Shown here: in pieces, positions 34,087 to 41,779 of the stretch
Layout: each line of letters begins with the position of its first letter
Position numbering within the stretch: position 1 is the first letter of the stretch
Source of the DNA: Mesostigma viride
Lineage: Eukaryota; Streptophyta; Mesostigmatophyceae; Mesostigmatales; Mesostigmataceae
Assembly: GCA_009746045.1 (NCBI GenBank)
Contig: RPFO01000818.1
Coordinates: forward strand, 1 to 42,868
Length of the DNA: 42,868 nucleotides
Direction: 5' to 3'
The notes under the pieces: generated by a model
The model's input: only the letters and a program-made list of their open reading frames with translations
The model's database searches: none
What the model was told of the DNA's origin: nothing
Made by a program: the position numbers and the translations under genes

Positions 34087-35625
34087 CTACACCAGGACGG
34101 ACCCCCGCCCGCTCTCATCGCACAACTCCGTCCACAAATCAAACCCAGACCCCTGACAGATGGCGGACAGCTGGCGCGCGAACCGGACCCCCGTGTACGA
34201 CATATGACACGACTGCTCGTGCTTATCCATCAGCAGGTGAGCGGATACCACCTGCCTGCGACGGTCGTCGAAGAACGCCCGCATGTCGCCCAGGACGCGC
34301 GCGCCCCATCCGTCGTACCCGCTCATGTCCCCCGTCCGGACGGCGTGCATGTCGGCGCGCGCCGTGCGCTCCACCTCGATGAAGCTCGAGTACGGCAGCA
34401 TCAGCTCGGCCACGTCCTCGGGCCACCTCCCCGCCGGGGCCTTTGCGAACCGCTCGCTCACCTTCTTGAACAGGGCCTCCACCTCCTGCCCGGTGGCGGG
34501 GACGCTCGTCAGGCGCCTGTACGCGTCGAACATCGTGACGAAATGGTCGTGCCAGTAGCACCGCCGGAACAGGAACAGCGCCGTGATCATGAAGACGAGG
34601 CCCGGACGCGAGCCGTACGCGTCGGCGAACACCCACCCCGCCGCCGCCAGGCTGTTCACGGCCTTGTCCACCTGCCCCCGCGCCACCATGTACAGGGCCT
34701 GCACAACGGGACGCCGCCCGTGGGTATCCTCGGCCATGTCGGCCCCGTTGTCGACCGGAAACAGCATGCGCACGGCGGTCGCGCGCTGCGGCGTGAACCG
34801 CCCGCCGCCCTTGCCGCCCTTGCCGCCGTCCCCGCCCGGCTCCGCGCACCACACGAACAGGTCGATCCCCTCCACGATGGCCTGGCGCTTGGCGGGCTTG
34901 TCCCCCGGGCACAGCACCCCCTGGAGCGCGCGGACCACGCGGCAAAACTCCCCCTCGTCGTTCTCGCGCGAGGCCTTGTGCAGGTGATCCATCCATCCCA
35001 GCACGATCTCCTTCGTCGCGGCGTCCCGCCGGTGCGCGCCCCCGACCTGCACCGGACGCGGGGGGCGGGTGGGAGTGGGGGAGTGGATGACGGGCTGGAA
35101 GCTCCCCCCGTTCAGGCCCTGGATGTCCGCCACCAACCGCCGGAAACGCTCCCTGAAACTCCGCCCCTCGGCCAACACGGCCTGCCCCTCGGGCGAGATC
35201 GAGTGGCAGGACATGGGAGGAGGGGCGCCCACCAGCATCACGTTCTTCTTGCTGTCACGCCAGGCCCCGATGCCGGCGGACCGCAGGGTGCCGTCGGAGT
35301 GGACCTCCACCACGTAGGCCTCCCCGCGGAAGACCATGCGCTCGATGGCTTTCGAAGTGAGCGAAACCCTGTCGCCGCCCGAATAGCCGGTCGCCACCCG
35401 GACCGCCGTCATGTAGCCGCCCATGACCGTCTCGCGCAGGGCGTCCCCCATCGCCGCGTAGATGACCCCCCGATGTTCCGGCGCCGCCTCCGCCCCGACG
35501 CGCGCCTCCACCCCCGCCTTCTTGAGGGCCTGGACCCCCTTCGGCCCCAGCCTGACCACGCCCCGCTCGACCCCCATGAAGGGAGACAAGATGTCCGTAA
35601 GGGCGTAGGCCATCTCCGACATCAT
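34087..35625 (-). CDS. Large unknown protein, main part
   Basis: 512 residues with a normal folded composition: IYAAMGDALRETVMGGYM, FRGEAYVVEVHSDGTLRSAG, FVWCAEPGGDGGKGGKGGG, QALYMVARGQVDKAVNSLAA and LVFMITALFLFRRCYWHD (a hydrophobic helix). Its segment EAYVVEVHSDG...GAPPPMSCHSISPEG (about 140-195) is repeated just upstream in another frame, so the gene really starts further upstream: see 35622-35813. A frame shift in the eight-G run at 35673-35680 separates the two. The internal duplication suggests a protein built from two related domains. No family is recognised. Confidence 0.55.
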   Translation of the reverse strand: MMSEMAYALTDILSPFMGVERGVVRLGPKGVQALKKAGVEARVGAEAAPEHRGVIYAAMGDALRETVMGGYMTAVRVATGYSGGDRVSLTSKAIERMVFRGEAYVVEVHSDGTLRSAGIGAWRDSKKNVMLVGAPPPMSCHSISPEGQAVLAEGRSFRERFRRLVADIQGLNGGSFQPVIHSPTPTRPPRPVQVGGAHRRDAATKEIVLGWMDHLHKASRENDEGEFCRVVRALQGVLCPGDKPAKRQAIVEGIDLFVWCAEPGGDGGKGGKGGGRFTPQRATAVRMLFPVDNGADMAEDTHGRRPVVQALYMVARGQVDKAVNSLAAAGWVFADAYGSRPGLVFMITALFLFRRCYWHDHFVTMFDAYRRLTSVPATGQEVEALFKKVSERFAKAPAGRWPEDVAELMLPYSSFIEVERTARADMHAVRTGDMSGYDGWGARVLGDMRAFFDDRRRQVVSAHLLMDKHEQSCHMSYTGVRFARQLSAICQGSGFDLWTELCDESGRGSVLV

Positions 35626-35813
35626 CCACCGGAGCGCCCCCCCCTCCGCGGAATCGATGTGGCAGGAGGAGGGGGGGGGATCGGCGACAGCCCCATGCTG
35701 CCGGAGTTGTCCACCGTGAACTCCTCCCAGCCCACCTGGCGCATCATGCCATCAGGGTGCACCTTGACCACGAAAATGCCCCCCTCTTTGATCATGCCCG
35801 CCACCAGGGGCAA
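35622..35813 (-). CDS. 5' fragment of the same large gene
   Basis: From the ATG at 35813 it encodes MPLVAGMIKEGGIFVVKVHP, then VGWEEFTVDNSGSMG and a proline stretch, at which point the G/C run at 35673-35680 is reached. In the neighbouring frame the text continues SSCHIDSAEGGALRW and joins the gene at 34087-35625 without a stop. It matches residues 140-195 of that gene (FVVKVHPDG versus YVVEVHSDG, SCHIDSAEG versus SCHSISPEG). It is thus the first copy of a duplicated domain, not a separate gene. Confidence 0.55.
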   Translation of the reverse strand: MPLVAGMIKEGGIFVVKVHPDGMMRQVGWEEFTVDNSGSMGLSPIPPPPPATSIPRRGGRSGG

Positions 35814-36000
35814 GAGGTGAGCGACGGCAGCATCCGCCAGCCCCTCGACAACGTGGGAGTCCGTGTCTGCCCGCGGCGAATCTGGAAAGCGAAATCAAGC
35901 ACGCGAGAAAAGCACGAGACAGGAGAGAAGATCAGGTGGCGCCACGGGCCATCAGCCTGCATGGCGAACACGAGGGGCGCCATCGAGCCCTGCCCCACAG

Positions 36001-36600
36001 AACGCGGGGCTCACACGACATCCAGCACCCCACAACGTCCTGCCACGGAGAATGCGGGCCTCAAACGACATCCAGCAATCGACAACGTCCTGCCACAAGG
36101 AATGCGGGCCTCAAACGACATCCAGCAATCGACAACGTCCTGCCACAAGGAATGCGGGCCTCAAACGACATCCAGCGATCGACAACGTCCTGCCACAAGG
36201 AATGCGGGCCTCAAACGACATCCAGCGATCGACAACGTCCTGCCACAAGGAATGCGGGCCTCAAACGACATCCAGCAATCGACAACGTCCTGCCACAAGG
36301 AATGCAGCTCTCATACGGCATCGAATCCCGATTCCCATCTCGCCACGGAGAATGCTGGCTTCAAACGACATCCAGCGATCGACAACGTCCTGCCACAAGG
36401 AATGCAGCTCTCATACGGCATCGAATCCCGATTCCCATCTCGCCACGGAGAATGCTGGCTTCAAACGACATCCAGCGATCGACAACGTCCTGCCACAAGG
36501 AATGCAGCTCTCATACGGCATCGAATCCCGATTCCCATCTCGCCACGGAGAATGCGGCCCTCATGCGACATCCAGCAATCGAGAGCATCCTGCCACGAAG
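36001..36600. repeat. 50-bp tandem repeat array, 12 units of two types
   Basis: Units begin every 50 bases from 36001 to 36551. Type A continues AATGCGGGCCTCAAACGACA, TCCAGCAATCGACAACGTCC, TGCCACAAGG. Type B continues AATGCAGCTCTCATACGGCA and CGAATCCCGATTCCCATCT. From 36301 the two alternate three times (A/B higher-order period 100), after five or so type-A units. As 50 is not a multiple of three, all three plus frames are open, an artefact. No spacers, so it is not a CRISPR array. Candidate origin, enhancer or recombination region. Confidence 0.92.
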
Positions 36601-37108
36601 AACGCCCCCCCTCACACGCTGTCACGGGGTTTGCCGACGAGAACACGCACCCATGAATGTAGCAAGACTTGACGCCCCAGCAGGCGATCTGTGAGGACAA
36701 GTGGGAAAGCGAGTGGCAGAGCGGTCAGACGGCCTGGTGTACTGCGATCTTGGAGCGGTCAGGCGGCCTGGAGGCCCGCGGGGTATCGCCCCTGTTTATA
36801 CACATCCGCCCCTTTCCGTAACCGCCTCTCGGACCCAGCGGGATCGTGCCCGTGTGACGTCAGTCCACCAGGCGAAGGACCCCGCCAGCTTGTCCCGACC
36901 CGAGCCCGCGAGAAAACGCCTCCGTCAGCTTATCCGACCGAACCCGCGAGAGAACAGCGCGGAAGGCGGGAAACGCCCCCAGCCACGTGGGAGCGCCACA
37001 CAGAGCGCCACGTGGGGCGCCGGGGAGAGCGAGAGAAGAGTCGAGTCCATTACATTTTGGGCAGACCGTAGACAGACCTCGGCATTCACGCAAACGACGC
37101 ACGCAGCC
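36601..37108. other. Promoter-proximal region with short direct repeats
   Basis: About 500 bases without a convincing gene. It contains two copies of a GCGGTCAG-CGGCCTGG element (36718-36772), two similar segments with ACCCGCGAGA-AAC (about 36900-36960), and a GTTTATACAC stretch at 36795. It leads into the zinc-finger gene at 37109. Confidence 0.5.
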
Positions 37109-37861
37109 ATGGATTCCGCTAAGATAAGGGAGGAATTCATGATGATGAAGCAGGACATGAAAATGGACACGCCGGTACGATGCGGCCGGTGCCAGGAGAG
37201 CAAGAATCCCAACCATTTCCTGGGTGGCAGGTACGCGCAGTGCGTGCAGTGCCGCGGGTTGTCGAAAGGACTCCTCTGCACCTCGGAACACGTCACGGCC
37301 GCCTCGACGCCGCGAGCTATCACCGTGCACAACCTGGCCCTCGCCAAGGAGGCGGCCATCCGGCTCTACGTATCAACCAGGAGGAATTCGGGGCCGGCGG
37401 CCAACACGCGCAACGCCATGGAGATCGTCCCCGAATTCTCCTACGAACCGCTGTTGCCGGGACATCTCGAAATGTCGCCGTGGCTGCCATACAGGGTCGA
37501 TCCCTTCTGGTCGCCCCCTTATTCTGCCTCTTTTCGCGAGGAAATTGATGCCAGCCTCGATAACATGTATCGTTGCCGGGGGAGCCTTGCCCCGCGCATG
37601 GTGGGGAAGTGCGCGTGCTGCCACGGGGTCTGCTGGGACGCCTACGAGCCCGTGACGAACGGCGACCACACCCACGCACCCTCGATATGCGCCATGTGCA
37701 TGGCCGTCGCGCTCGACGACGCCGACCCCGCAGAGGACCTCAAGTGCCCCATCTGCCTGGCGGAGCGCAGGGAGATGTGCCAGAGCCCCGCGCTGGTGTT
37801 CCCCTTCTTCCGCTACAACAAGGAGCGCTCCCTCATCGGCCGATGGAACGACCTCTACTAG
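37109..37861 (+). CDS. RING-like zinc-finger protein, paralogue of 3548-4429
   Basis: 250 residues. Two zinc-type regions: N-terminal CGRC (25-28) and CVQC (45-48), and C-terminal CACCHGVC (168-175), a His-containing loop, CAMC (194-197) and CPIC (213-216), followed by LVFPFFRYN (229-237). The C-terminal set matches the finger of 3548-4429, where CDNC, CPLC and LLVPPFFKFD occur in the same order. The start is the ATG at 37109; the frame is open upstream but reads as low-complexity. Three AATAAA signals follow the stop. Ubiquitin ligase or transcription regulator are possibilities from the family type. Confidence 0.65.
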   Translation: MDSAKIREEFMMMKQDMKMDTPVRCGRCQESKNPNHFLGGRYAQCVQCRGLSKGLLCTSEHVTAASTPRAITVHNLALAKEAAIRLYVSTRRNSGPAANTRNAMEIVPEFSYEPLLPGHLEMSPWLPYRVDPFWSPPYSASFREEIDASLDNMYRCRGSLAPRMVGKCACCHGVCWDAYEPVTNGDHTHAPSICAMCMAVALDDADPAEDLKCPICLAERREMCQSPALVFPFFRYNKERSLIGRWNDLY

Positions 37862-37914
37862 CTCACCCTGTTGTATGTCGGTTGATGCAACCGGATGCAG
37901 TAATGGATGTTGGC

Positions 37915-37966
37915 AATAAAGGGTGATGATAACTGGCAATAAAGTGTTATTATAATGTTCAATAAA
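37915..37966 (+). terminator. Three AATAAA signals in 52 bp
   Basis: GGCAATAAAGGGTG, GGCAATAAAGTGTT and TTCAATAAAGTGTG occur at 37915, 37938 and 37961, just after the zinc-finger gene. The repeated AATAAAGKG form suggests tandem poly(A) signals. Confidence 0.6.
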
Positions 37967-37984
37967 GTGTGATCCAATCCGATT

Positions 37985-38236
37985 TCATTTTCCATTTGCA
38001 TGCACCACCGCAGTTACCCGCCCTCTCACCAGATCGAGACTCACGACCTCACCAATATAGAACCCATCAGTATAACTCGCATTTCTAATCACATCGATCA
38101 CAGAGATCCATCCGTCGGGAGTCACACGGACGTCCGCGGACAGGGTCGCGTCCGTTTTGCGGCCGCCAGGAAGGAAGCGGACGAGAAACGGGCGTCCAAA
38201 CATCCGCCGCCACGCTCCCATCTGCAACCATGGCAA
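37985..38236 (-). pseudogene. N-terminal BRO-like fragment
   Basis: An 83-residue frame whose middle part, DVRVTPDGWISVIDVIRN, is the signature of the BRO-like family, but the DTPV...LLPG block and all further domains are missing. The rest (EVVSLDLVRGRVTAVVHANG) is unrelated. It is either a remnant or a very short member. It overlaps the start of the KilA-N fusion by 7 bases on the other strand. Confidence 0.5.
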
Positions 38237-38973
38237 TCGTCAGTGGTCGAGCGCCTTTCACCCGCGCGCTGTTCGACTTGGCGAGAGAGACCGACACGTT
38301 TTGGATGTTTGCGCTGAAACCCTGTTCAATTCTGGAAGTGGACCCCAAGAAGGAAATCAAGGTCCGGAAGAGCGACCGAATGGTCCATGCCCAGGACTTG
38401 ACGGCGGCAGCGTCCAACGGGAAGAAGCGCTTCGAAAGTTGGTTTCGTCTTGACGGTTCTAAGGCCTTCATATCGGCTCTGGAGAGGTCAACACATCACT
38501 GTGTGGGCCTCATGGGGGGTGAGGCGACCCCTCCTCAGACAGTTTTTCCCGTGGTGAAGATCACGAGGACCGGCCCAGTCGACGAGCGAGGCGCGTGGAT
38601 CCATGTCGATTTGGTGGACAAAGTCGTCGAATGGGCCAAGCAACCACCGGTACAACAAAGAGAGTCACCCGTTCAAGAACGAGTGTCACAAGCCATGCCG
38701 GGTAGTGAGCGCGAAGTACAATGCCCTGCCGGTGTGATTGACATCATTGCCCATGACCCTCCCGTCATCGTGGAAGTGAAAGAAGCTAAAGATTGGATGA
38801 AGGGCATCGGACAGCTCTTCAGTTACGGGCATTACTTTCCGGGGTACCAAAAACGTTTATTCATCTTTCGGACTGGCAAGGTAAACCCTGAACATATCCG
38901 AACCATCGAACAAGTTTGTGAAGGATGCGGCATCGAACTCGCACTAGACGAGGACTTTTACGACGATGTATGA
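38230..38973 (+). CDS. KilA-N domain fused to PD-(D/E)XK-like nuclease
   Basis: 247 residues, two domains. The KilA-N DNA-binding domain lies at about 40-140: EIKVRKSDRMVHAQDLTAA, KRFESWFRLDGSKAFISALE and GAWIHVDLVDKVVEWAKQP, where the last matches the typical GtWvHp.la..iA.W. The nuclease-like domain is at 160-247, with Asp171 in GVIDII, Glu182-Val-Lys184 in VIVEVKEAKDW and GIGQLFSYGHYFPGY. The nuclease part is homologous to the stand-alone proteins at 209-700 and 726-1124, so shuffling between one- and two-domain forms is apparent. It is followed by an AATAAA at 39025. A site-specific nicking or DNA-repair role is possible; this is inference. Confidence 0.7.
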   Translation: MAIVSGRAPFTRALFDLARETDTFWMFALKPCSILEVDPKKEIKVRKSDRMVHAQDLTAAASNGKKRFESWFRLDGSKAFISALERSTHHCVGLMGGEATPPQTVFPVVKITRTGPVDERGAWIHVDLVDKVVEWAKQPPVQQRESPVQERVSQAMPGSEREVQCPAGVIDIIAHDPPVIVEVKEAKDWMKGIGQLFSYGHYFPGYQKRLFIFRTGKVNPEHIRTIEQVCEGCGIELALDEDFYDDV

Positions 38974-39024
38974 GAGTAACGATGGTAGGACTTGAGTCAT
39001 AAACCGTAAACATTATGAACATTT

Positions 39025-39030
39025 AATAAA
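39025..39030 (+). terminator. AATAAA polyadenylation signal
   Basis: ATTTAATAAATAAACTTC, 52 bases after the stop of the KilA-N fusion. Confidence 0.5.
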
Positions 39031-39208
39031 TAAACTTCGTCTTTGTCAGGTTCATGTTGGGGTATCTCGGTGCCTCTGCAAGGCCGCGATAAAGGTCTTT
39101 GACCAATCACTAGTTTTAAAATCGCTTCTGCTCCTTGGAAGATGCAAGGGTAGATCCCATTATGCACCACAGGTAGATCCCATTTCAGGGCACGGCGATC
39201 GTGGCCAA

Positions 39209-39451
39209 TCAAGCGGCCAGTCTTGCGCGGCCCTCGCGATTGAAACACCTGTTCGCGCCCATCAGGCGTTTATTGGGCCCGGCAAACTCCAGGCCCCTGT
39301 ACTCCCTTGCCTCCTCGTAGTACCCCAGCACGCCCAAACCGGGCCCGAGCTTCTCCAGTACTGTATCCTCCTCGCCCCTGACCATGGAAACGGAAGTGAT
39401 CACAAAACACGGAAATATTGGCCAGCTCCAGAAATATGGGCTGATCCACAT
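39209..39451 (-). pseudogene. C-terminal BRO-like relic
   Basis: The frame contains LEKLGPGLGVLGYYEEARE, YRGLEFAGPNKRLM and FNREGRARLAA, matching the last 50 residues of the BRO-like protein at 11411-12346 (LEKLGYYDEAREYRG, NKRLMLEN, YNREERLKLAA). The upstream half of the gene is absent and no plausible start exists. The gene part closest to this relic is the C terminus, as with the relic at 8427. Confidence 0.6.
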
Positions 39452-39601
39452 CCCTAGGGGGTGGCTTGGGGTGGATCCAGATGCCGCGATCCTCGTTGGG
39501 GACGGTTTTCACCGCGTCAAAAACGTTTGCGGAGGTGCCTTCACATATGATGTGACCCTGTGGAGGATGAAATATTTTCGCAGCCGGGTGTACTCGAGGA
39601 C

Positions 39602-39751
39602 ATGGCGCGGCGGAGAGCGACCCGAAGACACAGGGTGCGGGCGGACGATCCGGGAGACGACGACGGCCTGGGGGACCTGGACCTGGACGAGCTGGGGGGC
39701 CTAGACATGGACGAGGTGGGGGCCCTAGACATGGACGAGCTGGGGGCCTAG
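39602..39751 (+). CDS. Duplicated charged protein, copy 1, first segment
   Basis: 49 residues, MARRRATRRHRVRADD then a leucine/aspartate repeat (DLDLDELGGLDMDEVGALDM). The segment consists of 24-bp units with CTAGACATGGACGAGCTG; a unit one base short brings the TAG at 39749. The protein evidently continued in the next frame (39777-40004). Confidence 0.4.
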   Translation: MARRRATRRHRVRADDPGDDDGLGDLDLDELGGLDMDEVGALDMDELGA

Positions 39752-39776
39752 ACATGGACGAGCTGGGGCCCTAGAC

Positions 39777-40004
39777 ATGGACGAGCTGGCCCGCTTCGAG
39801 GAGCCCGGTGACCCGCTTAACACGCCCGGGATGCCCGAGGGACTCGACAAAGCCGATCACGTTTTTTTCGACCTGGACGCGCACGAGAAGGAGCGATCCG
39901 CCCAGGATGGTGACGAGGAGGGGGGCGGCGGCAACAGGCGCAGAGGCAGGAAACACAAAGAGAAGCAAAAAATCGTAAAGCCCGGGAAAGATACGCTGAA
40001 CTGA
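39777..40004 (+). CDS. Duplicated charged protein, copy 1, second segment
   Basis: 75 residues: MDELARFEEPGDPLNTPG, then DHVFFDLDAHEKERSAQDGD and a basic end with RRRGRKHKEKQK. The same text occurs in copy 2 (to 41031). In both copies the frame stops at an equivalent TGA, and the helical repeats continue in the neighbouring frame. Confidence 0.4.
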   Translation: MDELARFEEPGDPLNTPGMPEGLDKADHVFFDLDAHEKERSAQDGDEEGGGGNRRRGRKHKEKQKIVKPGKDTLN

Positions 40005-40174
40005 AAAAGAGAAAGGACCCCGACGACATCGCACGATCGGAAGCCAACAATCTCAAAGCCCGGGCCAGCTACAAGAGAGAAGGGCAGGAGACGAATCGCG
40101 AAGTCCAAAATCGGAAACGGAGGGAACGACGCGCCGAACGATGGAAGAGCCAAGACCCAGACGACATCGCATGG

Positions 40175-40837
40175 GTGAAAAAAGAACGGGCCAGGACTAA
40201 GGAAAGGCGTAAACAAGAATCTGAACGATGGAAGAGCGAAGACCCCAACGACATTGCATGGGTAGAAAAAGAACAGGCCCGCCACAACAAATGGCTTCAA
40301 AAAACTGCCAAGGAAGGGCAGGAGACGAATCACGAAGTCCAAAAGCGCTATTGGAGGGAGCGTCAGCGTCACATACGTTGGCCGAAGAGATCCGCCGCCA
40401 CGGAAGCCGGTCCTTCTCGACGACAAAGCCCTCCTCCTCCCCAGCCGGAACTGCCACAACAGATACCCGCCGACCCCAGGTGGCTCGTCCCCCCACCCGC
40501 CAGCGAGCAGGAGAGGCGCCACCGGGACAAAGGCAAGGCGGGGCGGACCCGGAAGCGGCCTACCGATGGTGGATGGACAACTACGGCCCGCCACCGCCCT
40601 CGCCACCGGACCCCGGCCACCCCACCGCCGCCAGGCGGATCAGAAGGCGCGAGCCCGATAAATTTCGCAGACATGTATCAAAACATGGCGCGGCGGAGAG
40701 CGACCCGAAGACACAGGGTGCGGGCGGACGATCCGGGAGACGACGACGGCCTGGGGACCTGGACCTGGACGAGCTGGCCCGCTTCGAGGAGGCCGAGCCC
40801 GGTGACCCGCTTACCATGGCCGAGATGCCCACCTTAG
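40175..40837 (+). CDS. Duplicated charged protein, copy 1, helical repeat and tail
   Basis: The helical repeat (SERWKSEDPNDIAWVEKEQA and similar) and the tail with QIPADPRWLVPPPASEQERR are in this frame up to about 40540. There copy 1 has four G's (40540-40543) where copy 2 has five (41588-41592), and the frame is lost; the tail continues with DPEAAYRWWMDNYG one frame over. The repeats actually begin near 40010. Function unknown; the helices may form a long single coil. Confidence 0.45.
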   Translation: MKKERARTKERRKQESERWKSEDPNDIAWVEKEQARHNKWLQKTAKEGQETNHEVQKRYWRERQRHIRWPKRSAATEAGPSRRQSPPPPQPELPQQIPADPRWLVPPPASEQERRHRDKGKAGRTRKRPTDGGWTTTARHRPRHRTPATPPPPGGSEGASPINFADMYQNMARRRATRRHRVRADDPGDDDGLGTWTWTSWPASRRPSPVTRLPWPRCPP

Positions 40838-41031
40838 AGGACCTCGACGACCCCCAGGACCTCGACGAGGCGGGACCAGGACCAGACGACTTTTTCGACC
40901 TGGACGCGTACGAGAAGGAGCGATCCGCCCAGGCGGGTGACGAGGAGGGGGCGGGCGGCAACAGGCGCAGAGGCAGGAAACACAAAGAGAAGCCAGCAAT
41001 CGCAAAGCCCGGGAAAGATACGCTGAACTGA
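40685..41031 (+). CDS. Duplicated charged protein, copy 2, first segment
   Basis: It begins with the repeated MARRRATRRHRVRADD. A G run (40753-40756, four bases against five in copy 1) shifts it, after which LDLDELARFEEAEPGDPLTM, then FFDLDAYEKERSAQAGDEEG follow in the frame that ends at 41031, at the same relative TGA as copy 1. Confidence 0.4.
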
Positions 41032-41231
41032 AAAAGAGAAAGGATCCCGACGACATCACGCGATCGGAAGCCAAAAATCGCAAAGCCCGGGAAAGATATG
41101 CTGAACTGAGAAAGAGCAAGGACCCCGACGACACTGCATGGGTAGAAAAAGTCCGGGCTAGGGGTAGACAATGGCTTGAAAAGAACGCCAAGGAAGGGCA
41201 GGAGACGAATCGCGAAGTCAAAAATCGCAAA

Positions 41232-41732
41232 TTGAGGGATTCACGCGCCAAACTGAGAAAGAGCCAAGACCCAGCCGCCGTCGAATGGGCGGAAAAAGAA
41301 CGGGCCTTGAAGAAGGAAAGGGAGAAACGACGCACCGAACTATTAAAGAGCCAAGACCCAGCTGCCACCGTCGCATGGGCGGAAAAACGACGGGCCAGTA
41401 AGCTAGAATCCCAGCGTCTCCGACGGATGGCGAAGAGATCCGCCGCCACGGAAAGCGGTCCCTCTCGACGACAAAGCCCTCCTCCTCCCCAGCCGGAACT
41501 GCCACAACAGATACCCGCCGACCCCAGGTGGCTGGTCCCCCCACCCGCCAGCGAGCAGGAGAGGCGCCACCGGGACAAAGGCAAGGCGGGGGCGGACCCG
41601 GAAGCGGCCTACCGATGGTGGATGGATAACTACGGCCCGCCACCGCCCTCGCCACCGCCACCGGACCCCGGCCACCCCACCGCCGCCAGGCGGGTCAGGA
41701 GGCCACAGAGTGCCGTGCGGAGGCGGCGCTGA
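41232..41732 (+). CDS. Duplicated charged protein, copy 2, helical repeat and tail
   Basis: 166 residues in this frame; the same frame is open back to about 41000. It holds Lys/Arg/Glu helical repeats (KLRKSQDPAAVEWAEKERA), a basic linker and the tail with PELPQQIPADPRWLVPPPAS and YRWWMDNYGPPPPSPP. The tail is intact here and serves as the reference for the broken copy 1. The printed start codon is TTG, so the real start lies upstream. Confidence 0.5.
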   Translation: MRDSRAKLRKSQDPAAVEWAEKERALKKEREKRRTELLKSQDPAATVAWAEKRRASKLESQRLRRMAKRSAATESGPSRRQSPPPPQPELPQQIPADPRWLVPPPASEQERRHRDKGKAGADPEAAYRWWMDNYGPPPPSPPPPDPGHPTAARRVRRPQSAVRRRR

Positions 41733-41773
41733 ATACCGTGCATTTGCGCTCACTGTATTGCATCCATCGAGGT

Positions 41774-41779
41774 TTTATT
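41774..41779 (-). terminator. AATAAA signal overlapping a stop codon
   Basis: On the minus strand the stop codon TAA of the gene ending at 41775 is itself part of GAATAAAACC, giving a compact 3' end. Confidence 0.4.

Larger units (their letters stand above)
39602..41732 (+). repeat. Tandem duplication of about 1.08 kb carrying a Lys/Arg/Glu-rich gene
   Basis: Copy 1 starts with ATGGCGCGGCGGAGAGCGAC at 39602, copy 2 with the same sequence at 40685, a distance of 1,083 bases. Each encodes an acidic start, a helical region of about 20-residue repeats (K-S-x-D-P-x-x-x-A-W-x-E-K) and a tail with IPADPRWLVPPPASEQERRH and YRWWMDNYG. The copies have diverged by substitutions but also differ in single bases at G runs. 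Confidence 0.75.

Noticed and set aside
33313-35820. 835-codon plus-strand frame
   Set aside because: His/Pro/Arg-rich antisense of the two minus-strand genes at 33289-35813, with no recognisable motif.
36001-36600. CRISPR array
   Set aside because: Units are contiguous with no variable spacers, and no cas genes are present.
35757-36694. Three overlapping plus-strand proteins with 'TTSCHKECGPQ'-type repeats
   Set aside because: All three frames give the same peptides because the repeat unit is 50 bp. There is no start context or domain; it is non-coding repeat.
39950-39970. Programmed -1 frameshift at CAAAAAATCG
   Set aside because: The A run is not in the phase of a canonical slippery heptamer, and the equivalent site in the second copy (CCAGCAATCG) is not slippery, although the frame change is the same.
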